A DNA stretch of 27,159 nt from UBA1172 sp049889655 (GTDB lineage Bacteria > Pseudomonadota > Alphaproteobacteria > Puniceispirillales > UBA1172). The position numbers and the translations under genes were made by a program. Below, in pieces: positions 15,524 through 25,318 of the stretch; position 1 is the stretch's first letter; every line of letters begins with the position of its first letter. A model generated the notes under the pieces. The model was not told the origin of the DNA. It did not search any database and worked only from the letters and a program-made list of their open reading frames with translations. The DNA lies in contig JBMHCY010000050.1 in the NCBI GenBank assembly GCA_049889655.1, positions 1-27,159 on the forward strand. Reading direction: 5' to 3'.

Positions 15524-18331
15524 TTATTCAGCTGTGGTTGCGGCCCCGTCCAGCAAGGAGTTCAGCGCCTCGGCGACAGGTCTGGCGAGGGCATCGACAA
15601 AGCCGGTCAATTCGGCCGTGCTGGCGATGCCGAAATGTTCCTGCAGGGGTTTCAGCGATGCCCGGGATTGCTCGGCCTCATCGTTGGGCATATTGCGGTC
15701 TTCCGGGGTTGTCAGCCGCACCCATTGTTGCAGTGCGTTGAGCTGTTCTGCTGACCGGCTGATCTCCGCCGCTACCGTCTTTTCGAGTAGCCCGGCCTCT
15801 TGCAGGTGAGGGATCGCCTCAAGCGGATTGTGGCAGAGCGGCAGGGCCGCCGCCTCGGGCATCAGTTGCAGGGCCTGGATCAGGAAATCGACATCCATCA
15901 GCCCCCCATCACGGTGACGGAGATCAAGGCTGCCACTGGCTGGAAAATGCTTCCTGATCTTGTCGCGCATGGTGGCGACTTCCCTGAGGATGGTCTTGGT
16001 GTCACGCGGCTGACGAATGACACTGCTGATGATCGACCTGACCCGGGTCTCGAGGCCTGCATGCCGCACGCCCCCGATCGGCCGGGCCTTGATCAGGGCC
16101 ATATGTTCCCACAGCCAGGCTTCCTGATGCTGATATTTCTCAAACCCATCAATATGAACCGCCACCGGCCCGGCATTGCCGCTTGGCCGCAGCCGCATAT
16201 CAACACTGTAGCAGCGGCCTTCGCCGGTATGGGCTGTCAGGGCGTTGATCAGCTGCTGGCCAAGACGCGCATACCAGACAGACGCGGCAAGAGACCGCTT
16301 GCCATCGGAAACACTGGCAGCATCGGCATCATAGATGAAGATCAGGTCAAGGTCGGAACGAGCCGTCATGGCTTCGGCTCCCAGCCGGCCAAGGCCGAGC
16401 ACCACCAGCCCGCCATCATCGACCCGGCCATAGCGTTCCGCCAGATGGGTTTCAACATGGGGGATGATCACCCGGATCAGGATTTCGGCGATGCGGGTAT
16501 AGGCCAGCCCGGCAGCCGGGCTGTCAATGGTTCCGGTGAGCAGATGCAGGGCAATCTGGAATTTCCATTCCCGGCTGCTGCGCCGCAGGATGTTGAGCTG
16601 TTCTTCATAATCTGGAGCATCGTCAAGCGCACGGGCGAGCCTTTCTTCGCGCGCCTGCCAGTCTGTCACGGGCTGCCAGAATTCACCATAGACCAGGCTG
16701 TCGACGAGGATCGGGTGACGGGCCATTTCTTCACCCACTTCCGGGGCCGAGGCGATCACCCCGGTGATGGTCCGCGCCAGATCGGTATTGCTGTCAAGCA
16801 GGGAGAGCAATTGCAAGCCTGAGGGCAGGGCATCCATCAGGCGGCTGAACTGGTTGAAGGATGTGTCGGGCTGGTCGCTCTCGGCAAACTGGGACAGCAG
16901 TTTCGGCAACAGCCTGATCATGACCTGGCGAGACCGTTCAGACCGTGTCGCCGGTATCCGCCCGGCGATCCAGCCCTGCATGACCGGCACCATGCTGTCG
17001 GCGTTCCTATAGCCGAGTGCCGCAAGATGCTCGATCAGGGTTTCGGTATCTTCATCCTGCCGTTCAAGCCAGCCGCTGATGATGTTGTCATCACTGCTGC
17101 CGCCAATACGGGCCATGAGGGAGGCAGTCCGGCGGCTGACCTCATCACTGAGGGCGATGATCGCCTGCCGGAATGTGGCGGTATCATCATGGCCGCAGAA
17201 TCGGGCGAGGGTTTCGATCTGCTCTTCCGATTTGGGCATCTGGTGGGTCTGGGCATCACCGATCATCTGCAGCCGGTGTTCGAGCCGCCGCCAGTGCAGA
17301 TAGGCTTCGGCAAGGGCTTTGCTGTCATCATCTGCAATCCAGTTTGCCGCGGCAAGGGCGGCGAGGGCATCACGGGTCTGGCGCTGGCGCAGCCCGGTTT
17401 CGCGCCCGGCGGCGATCAGCTGCTGGACATGGGTGAAAAATTCTATTGAACGGATGCCGCCCTCACCATTCTTGATATTGAAGCCGAGCAGGTCCGGCGG
17501 CCGTTTTTCCCGCCGCAGCATTACCCGCATATCCTCGAGCACGGTGAAATCGAGATAACGGCGCCACAGAAACGGTTTGATCTCATTGAGGAAAGCGTGA
17601 CCTTCTTCGATATTGCCTGCCACCGGGGTGGCGCGGATGAAGGCGGCACGTTCCCAGGTCCGGGCCAGCGATTCATAATAACTGATGGCGGCATCACGGT
17701 TGATGGCGATCGGTGTCGCCCCGGGGTCGGGACGCAGCCTCAGATCAACCCGCCAGCCGATACCGTCAGCGGTGGGCTGGCTCAGGATGTTGGTCAGGCG
17801 GCGGGTTAACCGGATGTAGTCCTGATGGTTGTCTTCGGCTTCCGGCAGGGTGATGATGATGAGATCGATATCCGATGAATAGTTCAACTCATCGGCCCCC
17901 AGTTTCCCCATGGCGAGGATGAACCAGCCGCTTTCCAGCCCGGAACGGCTGTTTTCGGTGGTCAGCCAGCGGGCGACACCATCAACAGCGGCGCGTGCCG
18001 CCCGGCTGAGCCAGTCAAGATGGGTCTCTGTGGTCTCAAGCCCGAGCAGGTCGGTGATGACCACGGCGTGATTGACCCGCATCCTGAACCGCCTGACGGC
18101 AGCCTTGATCTCATCATCCTGGCTGAGTTTTTCAAGATGAGCGGTGAGGTCCTTTTCCGCCGCGGTGATGATCGTCCCGGCCTTGCCGTTCAGGATCATC
18201 TCAAGATCACTGCCATAATCACGGCAGAGACGGTCGATATGGGCTGAAATCCGGCAGGCCTCGGCGATGACGGTGTCTTGCTGCCGTGGCGAGGTGATCA
18301 CGGGCTGTATCATCGTTGAGGCGTTGGTCAT
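15524..18331 (-). CDS. glnE: Bifunctional glutamine synthetase adenylyltransferase / adenylyl-removing enzyme
   Basis: GlnE adenylylates and deadenylylates glutamine synthetase in response to PII, tuning ammonium assimilation. The protein has 935 residues, normal for the family (946 in E. coli). It contains two nucleotidyltransferase domains. The first has AMGKLGADELNYSSDIDLI (around residues 141-158) and the second GLVVLGLGRLGAEAMTARSD followed by LDLIFIYD in the C-terminal half, each followed by a helical GlnD/PII-uridylyltransferase-like domain. The ATG at 18331 lies 7 nt after the MATE gene stop. A TTG at 18349, inside the MATE gene, would add six residues and has a GGGGA upstream, so the start is not settled. 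It is co-directional with and probably coupled to the MATE gene. Confidence 0.95.
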   Translation of the reverse strand: MTNASTMIQPVITSPRQQDTVIAEACRISAHIDRLCRDYGSDLEMILNGKAGTIITAAEKDLTAHLEKLSQDDEIKAAVRRFRMRVNHAVVITDLLGLETTETHLDWLSRAARAAVDGVARWLTTENSRSGLESGWFILAMGKLGADELNYSSDIDLIIITLPEAEDNHQDYIRLTRRLTNILSQPTADGIGWRVDLRLRPDPGATPIAINRDAAISYYESLARTWERAAFIRATPVAGNIEEGHAFLNEIKPFLWRRYLDFTVLEDMRVMLRREKRPPDLLGFNIKNGEGGIRSIEFFTHVQQLIAAGRETGLRQRQTRDALAALAAANWIADDDSKALAEAYLHWRRLEHRLQMIGDAQTHQMPKSEEQIETLARFCGHDDTATFRQAIIALSDEVSRRTASLMARIGGSSDDNIISGWLERQDEDTETLIEHLAALGYRNADSMVPVMQGWIAGRIPATRSERSRQVMIRLLPKLLSQFAESDQPDTSFNQFSRLMDALPSGLQLLSLLDSNTDLARTITGVIASAPEVGEEMARHPILVDSLVYGEFWQPVTDWQAREERLARALDDAPDYEEQLNILRRSSREWKFQIALHLLTGTIDSPAAGLAYTRIAEILIRVIIPHVETHLAERYGRVDDGGLVVLGLGRLGAEAMTARSDLDLIFIYDADAASVSDGKRSLAASVWYARLGQQLINALTAHTGEGRCYSVDMRLRPSGNAGPVAVHIDGFEKYQHQEAWLWEHMALIKARPIGGVRHAGLETRVRSIISSVIRQPRDTKTILREVATMRDKIRKHFPASGSLDLRHRDGGLMDVDFLIQALQLMPEAAALPLCHNPLEAIPHLQEAGLLEKTVAAEISRSAEQLNALQQWVRLTTPEDRNMPNDEAEQSRASLKPLQEHFGIASTAELTGFVDALARPVAEALNSLLDGAATTAE

Positions 18332-18338
18332 GGCCGCA

Positions 18339-19718
18339 TCATAGCACAATCAGCGGTTCCCCGGCGAGGATGCGTCGCCGCATCAGAAGGCAGCGACCGC
18401 CGATCACAAGGGCCCCGCTGGTGAGACCAAGCAACAGCCCCCACCAGACACCGATCGGCCCGATCCCCAGCGGCGTTGCCAGGATATAGCCGCAGGTTCC
18501 GCCGACCCCGAAATAGCTCAGGACCGAGAGGATGGCCGGTATCCGGGTATCGTTGATACCGCGCAGGATTGAGGTAAAGACGACCTGCAACCCATCCGCC
18601 AGCTGGAACAGCGCGGTGATCAAAACCATCGGCACACCGAGGGTCATGACCGCCGCGAAGGCCGTATCTTCAGCATTGAGAAAGGCCCCGATGAAGAGCC
18701 TGCTGCCGACCCCGAGAATCACGGTCAGCGTCAGGCAGACAACAAGGGTCAGCACAACAGCAGCAATCGCTGCCCGCATGAGGTCTTGTCTCTGGCCGGC
18801 ACCGGCTTCATGGCCGACACGGATTGTCGACGCCTGGGCGATGGCCAGTGGGATCATGAAGGCGACAGCGGCAATCTGGTTGGCGATCCCTGATGCAGCC
18901 ACGGCCACGGTCCCGAAAAGCCCGATATAGAGCCCGGCAATAATGAACATCCCGGTCTCGGCCAGCAGTGTCATGCTGATTGGGAAGCCAACAACGAGCA
19001 GCCGCCGGGTGATCTCCCAATCCATCCGCCAGAGCCGCGCGAAGGGCCGGGTGAATCGGAACGGTTTGAACCTGTCCACATAGATGATAAGCGCGACAGC
19101 CATCAGGGTGAAGGTGATCGAGGTGGCGAGGCCGATCCCCGCCAGCCCCATCGCCGGAAAACCGAACAGCCCTTCGGCCAGCACCTTGTTGAGGATGATG
19201 TTCACCCCCACCCCGAAGACATTGACAACAACAGGCGGCATCGGCCGTTTATGGGCGGAAATATAGTTTCGCAGCACAAAATAGAGATAGGTGGGGATCA
19301 GCCCCGGGGCGAGCATCCGCAGAAACGGGCTGGCATTTTCGGCCAGCACGGGATCCTGCCCCAGCAGCAACAGCAATTCACCCCCGAACCAGAGCGGGAT
19401 CAGCGTGATGATCCCGTAGACGAGCGCCAGCCATAACCCCTGACGCATGACCCGGCGTGCCTGACGGCGGCTTCCCGCCCCCAGGGCCTGTGCCGTCAGC
19501 GGGCTGACCGCGAGTGTCAATCCCAGCGCGATGAAATAAAACGGCTGATAAAGCCGGTTGGCCTGGGTGCCGGCAGCCAGCGCATCGGTGCTGATCCAGC
19601 CGAGCATCATGATATCCGCCGTCCAGATACCGATCATCGCCACCTGACCAACCACCAGCGGCAGGGACAGGATAATCGTCGCGATGTAATGATCTCGCCA
19701 GGAACGGGCCGGTGCCAT
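18339..19718 (-). CDS. MATE family multidrug/cation efflux transporter
   Basis: The 459-residue protein has about twelve membrane helices and the MATE repeat organisation. The N-terminal half includes LPLVVGQVAMIGIWTADIMM and GLTLAVSPLTAQALGAGSRR; the second half has the equivalent FMIPLAIAQASTIRVGHEAG. MATE carriers expel cationic compounds in exchange for Na+ or H+. The ATG at 19718 is 8 nt after AAGG. It is first in a minus-strand unit with glnE and divergent from the RND pump, so a 167-bp region separates two efflux systems. The substrate is unknown. Confidence 0.92.
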   Translation of the reverse strand: MAPARSWRDHYIATIILSLPLVVGQVAMIGIWTADIMMLGWISTDALAAGTQANRLYQPFYFIALGLTLAVSPLTAQALGAGSRRQARRVMRQGLWLALVYGIITLIPLWFGGELLLLLGQDPVLAENASPFLRMLAPGLIPTYLYFVLRNYISAHKRPMPPVVVNVFGVGVNIILNKVLAEGLFGFPAMGLAGIGLATSITFTLMAVALIIYVDRFKPFRFTRPFARLWRMDWEITRRLLVVGFPISMTLLAETGMFIIAGLYIGLFGTVAVAASGIANQIAAVAFMIPLAIAQASTIRVGHEAGAGQRQDLMRAAIAAVVLTLVVCLTLTVILGVGSRLFIGAFLNAEDTAFAAVMTLGVPMVLITALFQLADGLQVVFTSILRGINDTRIPAILSVLSYFGVGGTCGYILATPLGIGPIGVWWGLLLGLTSGALVIGGRCLLMRRRILAGEPLIVL

Positions 19719-19841
19719 GAATATACCTTATCGCCGCGGCATGCGGCCTTGTCTCATGCTAGTCTTTCATGGCGTCGAAGGCTACCGAAACATGGTCACG
19801 GATCATTGAAGTCCGTTTGCTTCACCCCATCTATTTTGATA

Positions 19842-19858
19842 AGAAGGGGGATCCTTCT
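19842..19858. repeat. Short inverted repeat upstream of the RND adaptor
   Basis: AGAAGG-GGGAT-CCTTCT is a 6-bp perfect stem with a 5-nt loop, 28-44 nt before the adaptor start at 19886. It could be a leader hairpin or an operator. The rest of the 19719-19885 divergent region shows only weak promoter-like hexamers that I do not call. Confidence 0.35.
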
Positions 19859-19885
19859 ACCCGAAACAAGAATACTGGAAAGACA

Positions 19886-21070
19886 ATGGCAAACCAATTC
19901 CTTAGCCGTTTGTTCAAGCCGTTCATGAAATTGCTTGTGGCAATCATGATACTGCTTGGTGGTTTCGGTGGATATAATTATCTGCTGGCAACCCAGGAAG
20001 AGATCAAACCGCAACCGCGTCGGGAAACTGTCCGCAATGTTGAAACGGTGACCGTTGATCTGGCTGATGCCCGGCCGGTCTATACGGCCTTCGGGACAGT
20101 CAGTGCCGCGCGCACGGCGGATTTGAGGTTCTCCGTTTCCGGTGAGGTGGAAACAGTCTCGGACCAGTTCCGCAACGGTCTTTTCGTCCGCAAGGGCGAA
20201 GAACTGGCAGCGCTTGATACCGAATTGCTGGTCATTGCCCGCAACGAGATACGCGAGCAGATCGCTGCCGAAAAACGCAACATCGCCTCGCTCGAAACCC
20301 AGCTTGTCCTGCGCCAGCGCCAATTTGACCGGATCAGTGAAATGCAGGCGGCGTCGGTCGCACCTGATGCCCGGGTCGATGATGCCAGTCTGGCCCTGAC
20401 GGTTGCCCGCAATGCGCTTGATCAATCGCAGTCTCGCCTGCGCCAGTATCAGTTGTCGCTCAAGCGCGCCGAGCGCAACCTGCGTGAATCGACTCTCACG
20501 GCCCCGTTTGACGGGATGCTGTCGGCGGTTTCTGTCGCCAGAGGCCAGGTGATCGGGGCGGCCAATCCCCTTGGTGTGCTGACGGATCTTTCCAGCCTCG
20601 AAGTGTCATTCGTTGTTCCTGCGGAAGTCTATGCCGCCAGTCACACCCTCGTCGGCCAGCAGGTCAGCATCACCTGGAAGGCCGGTGGCCGGTCGGTCGA
20701 AACTGTCAATGGCAGCATCGAACGTGCCGAAGGCGGGGTTACGGCTGCCGAAGGCGGCGGCCGTCTCTATGCGGTACTGCCCCAACCCGAGGAAGGCCGG
20801 TCGGCGATCCCCCAAGGGGCTTTTGTCGAAGTTCGCCTGCCGACCCTGCTGGTTGAGAATGTTGCGATTGTGCCCGATGTCGCGCTTTTTGAACGTGATA
20901 CTGTCTATGTGATCGAAGATGGCCGCGCTGCCCCCCGGAAAGTCGATGTTATCAGCCGCAGTGACGGCTATCTCTATCTCAAGGGAGAGTTGCGCGATGG
21001 TGATATCGTTATCACCACCCGGCTGCCCGGTCTCGGCAAGGGGGTGCGGGTTGAGGCTGTCTCGTCATGA
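19886..21070 (+). CDS. RND efflux periplasmic adaptor (HlyD/MexA family)
   Basis: The membrane-fusion subunit of a tripartite efflux pump has 394 residues. An N-terminal membrane anchor (about residues 12-34, LLVAIMILLGGFGGYNYLLA) places the rest in the periplasm. A split biotinyl-lipoyl domain flanks an alpha-helical hairpin of about 80 residues rich in Arg, Gln and Glu (KRNIASLETQLVLRQRQFDR and on); beta-barrel and membrane-proximal regions follow. The frame is open from 19769, but those 39 residues are hydrophilic and lack a signal. The ATG at 19886 has GGAAAG close by and is followed by the anchor. The stop overlaps the pump's ATG (ATGA, 21067-21070). Confidence 0.92.
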   Translation: MANQFLSRLFKPFMKLLVAIMILLGGFGGYNYLLATQEEIKPQPRRETVRNVETVTVDLADARPVYTAFGTVSAARTADLRFSVSGEVETVSDQFRNGLFVRKGEELAALDTELLVIARNEIREQIAAEKRNIASLETQLVLRQRQFDRISEMQAASVAPDARVDDASLALTVARNALDQSQSRLRQYQLSLKRAERNLRESTLTAPFDGMLSAVSVARGQVIGAANPLGVLTDLSSLEVSFVVPAEVYAASHTLVGQQVSITWKAGGRSVETVNGSIERAEGGVTAAEGGGRLYAVLPQPEEGRSAIPQGAFVEVRLPTLLVENVAIVPDVALFERDTVYVIEDGRAAPRKVDVISRSDGYLYLKGELRDGDIVITTRLPGLGKGVRVEAVSS

Positions 21071-24000
21071 GATCATCGCCCTTCATTGAATTTTTCATCC
21101 GCCACAATACGGCGGCGAACCTGCTGATGGTGTTGATGCTGGTGGCCGGGCTTGTCTCGATCGATCGGCTTAACCGTCAGTTTTTCCCCAGTTTTGATGT
21201 TGAGGTTGTGGCTGTCGGCGTTTCCTGGTCCGGGGCGACGGCAGAAGATGTCGACGCCAATATCGTTCAGCCGCTGGAACCCGAATTGCGGGTCATCAAC
21301 AACGTCAAGAAGGTGACCTCGAACAGTTATGAAGGCCGGGCATCAATCGAGGTGGAATTTGAATTCGGCGCCGATATGAAGCAAGGGCTTGCCGATGTCG
21401 AAAGCGCGGTGGGGCTTGTTGATCTGCCGGAAGAAGCCGACCAGCCCAAGATTGTGCGTGGTGAATTCAGGGACCGGATCAGCAATCTTGTGCTCTCGGG
21501 GCCGTTCACCAAGGATGCGCTCCGGGTGATCGCCAAGGGGATCAAGGAAGATCTGCAACGGCTCGGGGTCGACAGGGTCAATATCAGCGGCCTGCCGGAT
21601 GAGGTGATCCTGATCGAAGTCAGCGAGACTGAACTGGCACGGCTGGGGATGTCGCTGGCCGATATCAGCAACGCCATCAGCCGGGTATCGCTGGATGTGC
21701 CCGCTGGCCGCTTTGCCGACGGGGCTTTCACGGTGCGGTCGCTGGGGCTGCGCCGTTCCGCGCGGGAATATGCGGATATCGAAGTGCTGATCCGGCCGGA
21801 TGGCAGCCGTGTGACGCTTGGCCAGATCGCGACCATCACCGAAACGCTGGATGAACCCGGGGTCGATATCACCCGCAACGGCCAGCCTGCCGTGGAACTG
21901 CAATTCCTCCGCGGCAAGACGAGCGATTCCCTCGATATCAACAACACCATTCAGGACTGGCTGAAGGAATATCGGACGCGGGCTCCCGAAAGCCTTGTCA
22001 TTGAACAATATGATGTCCGTGCCAACCTCATTCAGGAACGAATTTCACTGCTGGTCAAGAATGGTCTTGGCGGCTTGATCCTGGTCATCGGTGTCCTGTT
22101 CCTGTTCCTCTCCGGCCGCGTGGCGTTCTGGGTGGCAACGGGGATTCCCGTGGCGTTCATGGCAACCTTCGCGGTGATGCTGGCTTCCGGACAGACGATC
22201 AACATGATCTCGCTGTTCGGCTTGATCATGGCCCTCGGGATTGTTGTTGATGATGCGATCGTCATCGGGGAGCACGCTGAATATCTGCGCCAGCGGCGGG
22301 GCTTAACACTCGATAAGGCTGCCGCTGTGGCTGCGACCCGCATGGGCCCGCCTGTCGTCAGTGCTATGCTGACAACCGTGGCCGCCTTCCTGCCGCTGTT
22401 CACCGTCAAGGGCATTATCGGCGAGATCATCTCGGCGATCCCGCTGGTGGTGGTGGCTGTGCTGATTGCCAGCGTCCTTGAGGTTTTTTTGATTCTGCCA
22501 GCCCATCTGGCGCATTTCGGTGGTGGCAACACAACCCCGTCACGGTTCAGGCAATGGTTTGACGGCGGCTTCAACCGGTTCAAGGAAGGCCCATTCCGGT
22601 GGCTGGTCTCGGTCTCGGTGCGGTGGCGGCTGGCAACCCTGGCGATCGCCTTCAGTATGCTCATCGTCTCCATCGGCATGCTCGCCAGCGGCCGGGTCAA
22701 TTTCGTCTTTTTCACGTCACCGGAAGCCGATATCGCTTTTGGCAATATCGTCATGGCTCCGGGGACACCGCGCAGCCAGACCGAAAAGATGCTGCGCGAG
22801 GTGGAAAGAGGCCTCGTTGAGACTGAGCGAAAACTCACCAACGGTGAAGGTGGGCTTGTCAAGATGGCGGTGGCTTCGCTGGGCACGACCCGCAGCAACA
22901 ATCCGGGTGGTGGCGGTGGCGGGGCTGCGGATATCCGGGCCGGTGTTGTTGTCGAACTCATCACCGCTGACCAGCGTGATATCCGGATGCGTGATTTTGT
23001 CGCCGAATGGCGTCGGCAGGTGAAGCCTGTGCCCGGGCTTGATCGGTTGACCATCAGGGCACCCTCGGGCGGGCCGCCGGGACGTGCTATCGATATCCGG
23101 CTGATGGGCAATGATCTCAATGTCCTGAAAGAGGCGGCGACGGAACTCACCAGCCTGATCGAAACGATCCCGACTTCAAATTCAATTGCCGAAAACCTTT
23201 CCTACGGGGCTGAGGAACGGATCATCCGCCTGACCCCGCTCGGCCAGTCACTGGGCTTTACCGTGGCCTCGGTCGGCCAGCAGTTGCGCGCCTCGCTTGA
23301 TGGTGCGGTGGTGCTGCGCTTCCCCCGTGGTGATGAAGAGGTGACGGTGCGGATCGCGCTTCCCGATGAAGAGGTCAGCAGCGACAATATTGGCAATCTG
23401 CGGCTGATTGCTCCCGATGGCACGCCGGTACAGCTGGCGGATATCGCCACGGTGGAAAACCGTCTCGGGTTTTCGGTTGTCCGCAGGCAGGATGGCTTCC
23501 GCGAGGTTGCGGTGACCGCCGATCTGGATAGTGATGTGATCTCAACCAATGAAGCTGTTGAACGGGCCAAGGCCGCCGGGCTTGAAGACCTCGCCACGAA
23601 GCACGGGCTCAGGTTCCGGTTTGACGGCCGCAATATCGAACGGGCCGAAGCCTTTGGTGATATGGCAACCGGCGCGATGATCGCGCTCGTCTGTATTTAT
23701 ATCATTCTGGCCTGGGTGTTTTCATCGTGGCTGCAGCCATTGGCGGTGATGATCATGATCCCCTTTGCGTTGATCGGGGCGGTGCTTGGCCACTACGTTA
23801 TGGGGCTGACGATGACGATATTGTCGATGTTTGCGTTGATCGCGCTAGCCGGGATCGTCGTCAACAATTCGATTATTCTCGTTTCCACCATCGAACGCCG
23901 ACTTGAAGAGCTCGACGGCGACAGGATGTCGGCGATCGTCTCCGGTGCTGTGGATAGATTGCGTCCTGTGATCCTGACCTCCTTCACCACCATCTGCGGG

Positions 24001-24201
24001 TTGTCGACCCTGATGTTTGAGCGATCCCTGCAGGCCCAGTTCCTGATCCCCATGGCGACCACCATCGTCTTTGGTCTTGCGATCACGACCCTGCTTGTGC
24101 TTTTTGTTGTTCCATCGACGCTGGCGCTCGGTGAGGATGTCAAATCCTTCATCGGGGGGATCCGCCGTCGGGTGAGGGGAGAGCCGAAAGCGGCTGAATA
24201 A
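21067..24201 (+). CDS. RND family efflux transporter permease
   Basis: This inner-membrane proton-driven pump (AcrB/MexB superfamily) has 1044 residues, the usual size. The first helix begins near residue 15, two large periplasmic loops follow, and the second half starts at about residue 520. The proton-relay pair is in helix 4: GIVVDDAIVIGEHAEYLRQR with Asp395 and Asp396. The C-terminal half contains IALAGIVVNNSIILV. The pump is translationally coupled to its adaptor. No outer-membrane TolC-type channel follows, so the pump must borrow one or work without it. Drug, lipid or metal substrates cannot be distinguished from sequence, although the lack of CusA-type methionine motifs argues against metals. 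Confidence 0.93.
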   Translation: MRSSPFIEFFIRHNTAANLLMVLMLVAGLVSIDRLNRQFFPSFDVEVVAVGVSWSGATAEDVDANIVQPLEPELRVINNVKKVTSNSYEGRASIEVEFEFGADMKQGLADVESAVGLVDLPEEADQPKIVRGEFRDRISNLVLSGPFTKDALRVIAKGIKEDLQRLGVDRVNISGLPDEVILIEVSETELARLGMSLADISNAISRVSLDVPAGRFADGAFTVRSLGLRRSAREYADIEVLIRPDGSRVTLGQIATITETLDEPGVDITRNGQPAVELQFLRGKTSDSLDINNTIQDWLKEYRTRAPESLVIEQYDVRANLIQERISLLVKNGLGGLILVIGVLFLFLSGRVAFWVATGIPVAFMATFAVMLASGQTINMISLFGLIMALGIVVDDAIVIGEHAEYLRQRRGLTLDKAAAVAATRMGPPVVSAMLTTVAAFLPLFTVKGIIGEIISAIPLVVVAVLIASVLEVFLILPAHLAHFGGGNTTPSRFRQWFDGGFNRFKEGPFRWLVSVSVRWRLATLAIAFSMLIVSIGMLASGRVNFVFFTSPEADIAFGNIVMAPGTPRSQTEKMLREVERGLVETERKLTNGEGGLVKMAVASLGTTRSNNPGGGGGGAADIRAGVVVELITADQRDIRMRDFVAEWRRQVKPVPGLDRLTIRAPSGGPPGRAIDIRLMGNDLNVLKEAATELTSLIETIPTSNSIAENLSYGAEERIIRLTPLGQSLGFTVASVGQQLRASLDGAVVLRFPRGDEEVTVRIALPDEEVSSDNIGNLRLIAPDGTPVQLADIATVENRLGFSVVRRQDGFREVAVTADLDSDVISTNEAVERAKAAGLEDLATKHGLRFRFDGRNIERAEAFGDMATGAMIALVCIYIILAWVFSSWLQPLAVMIMIPFALIGAVLGHYVMGLTMTILSMFALIALAGIVVNNSIILVSTIERRLEELDGDRMSAIVSGAVDRLRPVILTSFTTICGLSTLMFERSLQAQFLIPMATTIVFGLAITTLLVLFVVPSTLALGEDVKSFIGGIRRRVRGEPKAAE

Positions 24202-24204
24202 ACC

Positions 24205-24549
24205 ATGGATAACGCTGTTCTGGATCAGGTCAGATACAACAAGGACGGGCTTGTTGCGGCGGTCGCCCAATGCGTTGAGACCGGCGAAGTCTTGATGCTC
24301 GCCTGGATGAATGCACAGTCGCTTGAAATCACACTCAAGACAGGCCGGGTGACCTATTATTCGCGGTCACGGCAGGAATTGTGGGAAAAGGGGCTGACAT
24401 CCGGTCATACCCAGAAACTGATCCGTGCCGACCTTGATTGTGATGGTGATACGATCCTGCTGACGGTCGAGCAAACCGGGGCGGCTTGCCATACCGGGAC
24501 ACGAACCTGTTTCTTCACGCCGCTTCCGGTGGAGCAGAATGATGGCTGA
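24205..24549 (+). CDS. hisI: Phosphoribosyl-AMP cyclohydrolase
   Basis: HisI opens the purine ring of phosphoribosyl-AMP, the third step of histidine biosynthesis. The 114-residue monofunctional form shows the family blocks LMLAWMNAQSLEITLKTG, TYYSRSRQELWEKGLTSGHTQ and the metal/zinc region DCDGDTILLTVEQTGAACHTG followed by TRTCFF. The HisE pyrophosphohydrolase domain found fused in enterics is absent. The gene begins 3 nt after the RND permease stop without a clear Shine-Dalgarno sequence, so translation may depend on coupling. It overlaps rlmE at its end. No other his gene is nearby. Confidence 0.95.
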   Translation: MDNAVLDQVRYNKDGLVAAVAQCVETGEVLMLAWMNAQSLEITLKTGRVTYYSRSRQELWEKGLTSGHTQKLIRADLDCDGDTILLTVEQTGAACHTGTRTCFFTPLPVEQNDG

Positions 24550-25279
24550 GGGCCGCCGTCCCCGCGGCAGCAGCGGCCGCAGTTATCGCAGCGATGCCGG
24601 GATCACCAAGACCCCCAGCAAAAAAAAGGGCCGCAAGGAATCCTCCCGCCGCTGGATACAGCGGCAGCTGAATGATCCGTTTGTGGCCGAGGCCAAATCC
24701 AGGGGGTTTCGGTCACGGGCTGCACTGAAACTTGAGCAGATGGATGAAAAGCACCAGCTTCTCCGCAAGGGCATGGCGGTGCTTGATCTCGGCTGTGCGC
24801 CGGGGGGCTGGCTGCAATACGCCGCGTCCAAGATCAACCTCAATGAAGATACCGGGCGGCTGGTGGGGATCGATCTGCTGGAAACCGAACCCATTCCAGG
24901 GGCGGTGATCCTCAAGGGTGATATCAATGATGATGCGATGCTCGAAGCCCTGATCCAGCATCTGGATGGCCGGGCTGATCTCGTGCTCTCTGATATGGCG
25001 GCGGATACCACCGGCCATCGCCCGACAGATCACCTGCGGACAACCGCCCTTTTGGATATCGCCCTTGATACGGCCCGGCGGGTGCTGCAACCGGGCGGGG
25101 CGTTTCTGGCCAAATGTTTCCGTGGCGGGGCCGAGAAGGACGCGCTTGAGCTGATGAAACGTGAATTTGCCGATGTCCGCCATATCAAGCCTGCCGCCAG
25201 CCGTCAGGAATCGGTTGAAATCTATGTTCTGGCAACCGGATTTCGCGGTGGCGGGGCAGATGATGAAGGTCAGGGTTGA
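24539..25279 (+). CDS. rlmE: 23S rRNA (uridine 2552-2'-O)-methyltransferase
   Basis: RlmE (FtsJ/RrmJ) methylates the 2'-OH of U2552 in the ribosomal A-loop with SAM, a late step in large-subunit assembly. The 246-residue protein has the SAM motif VLDLGCAPGGWLQYA (residues 81-95) and the catalytic tetrad K64, D152, K192, E227 in the expected contexts (SRAALKL, LSDMA, LAKCF, SVEIYV). An N-terminal extension of about 35 residues, rich in Arg, Ser, Gly and Lys, precedes the conserved RRWIQRQLNDPFV; E. coli RlmE is shorter. It may bind RNA. Tandem ATGs at 24539 and 24542 lie 4 and 7 nt after GGAG, so either could start. The gene overlaps hisI by 8-11 nt. Confidence 0.95.
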   Translation: MMAEGRRPRGSSGRSYRSDAGITKTPSKKKGRKESSRRWIQRQLNDPFVAEAKSRGFRSRAALKLEQMDEKHQLLRKGMAVLDLGCAPGGWLQYAASKINLNEDTGRLVGIDLLETEPIPGAVILKGDINDDAMLEALIQHLDGRADLVLSDMAADTTGHRPTDHLRTTALLDIALDTARRVLQPGGAFLAKCFRGGAEKDALELMKREFADVRHIKPAASRQESVEIYVLATGFRGGGADDEGQG

Positions 25280-25285
25280 TCTGAA

Positions 25286-25299
25286 CACAATATTTTGTG
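25286..25299. repeat. Short dyad upstream of guaB
   Basis: CACAA-TATT-TTGTG is a perfect 5-bp dyad in AT-rich sequence just after the rlmE stop and about 20 nt upstream of the candidate guaB -35 box. It could be an operator of a purine regulator, but no specific regulator motif is recognised. Confidence 0.3.
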
Positions 25300-25318
25300 G
25301 TAATCCCGCATTTGCCTC

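Noticed and set aside
14061..15809. Long plus-strand open frame of 582 codons
   Set aside because: It is antisense to the MFS gene and the end of glnE; the His/Arg/Gln-rich content is a GC-rich shadow pattern.
19769..19885. 39-residue extension of the RND adaptor
   Set aside because: It would place a hydrophilic stretch before the membrane anchor; the ATG at 19886 fits a signal-anchor start.
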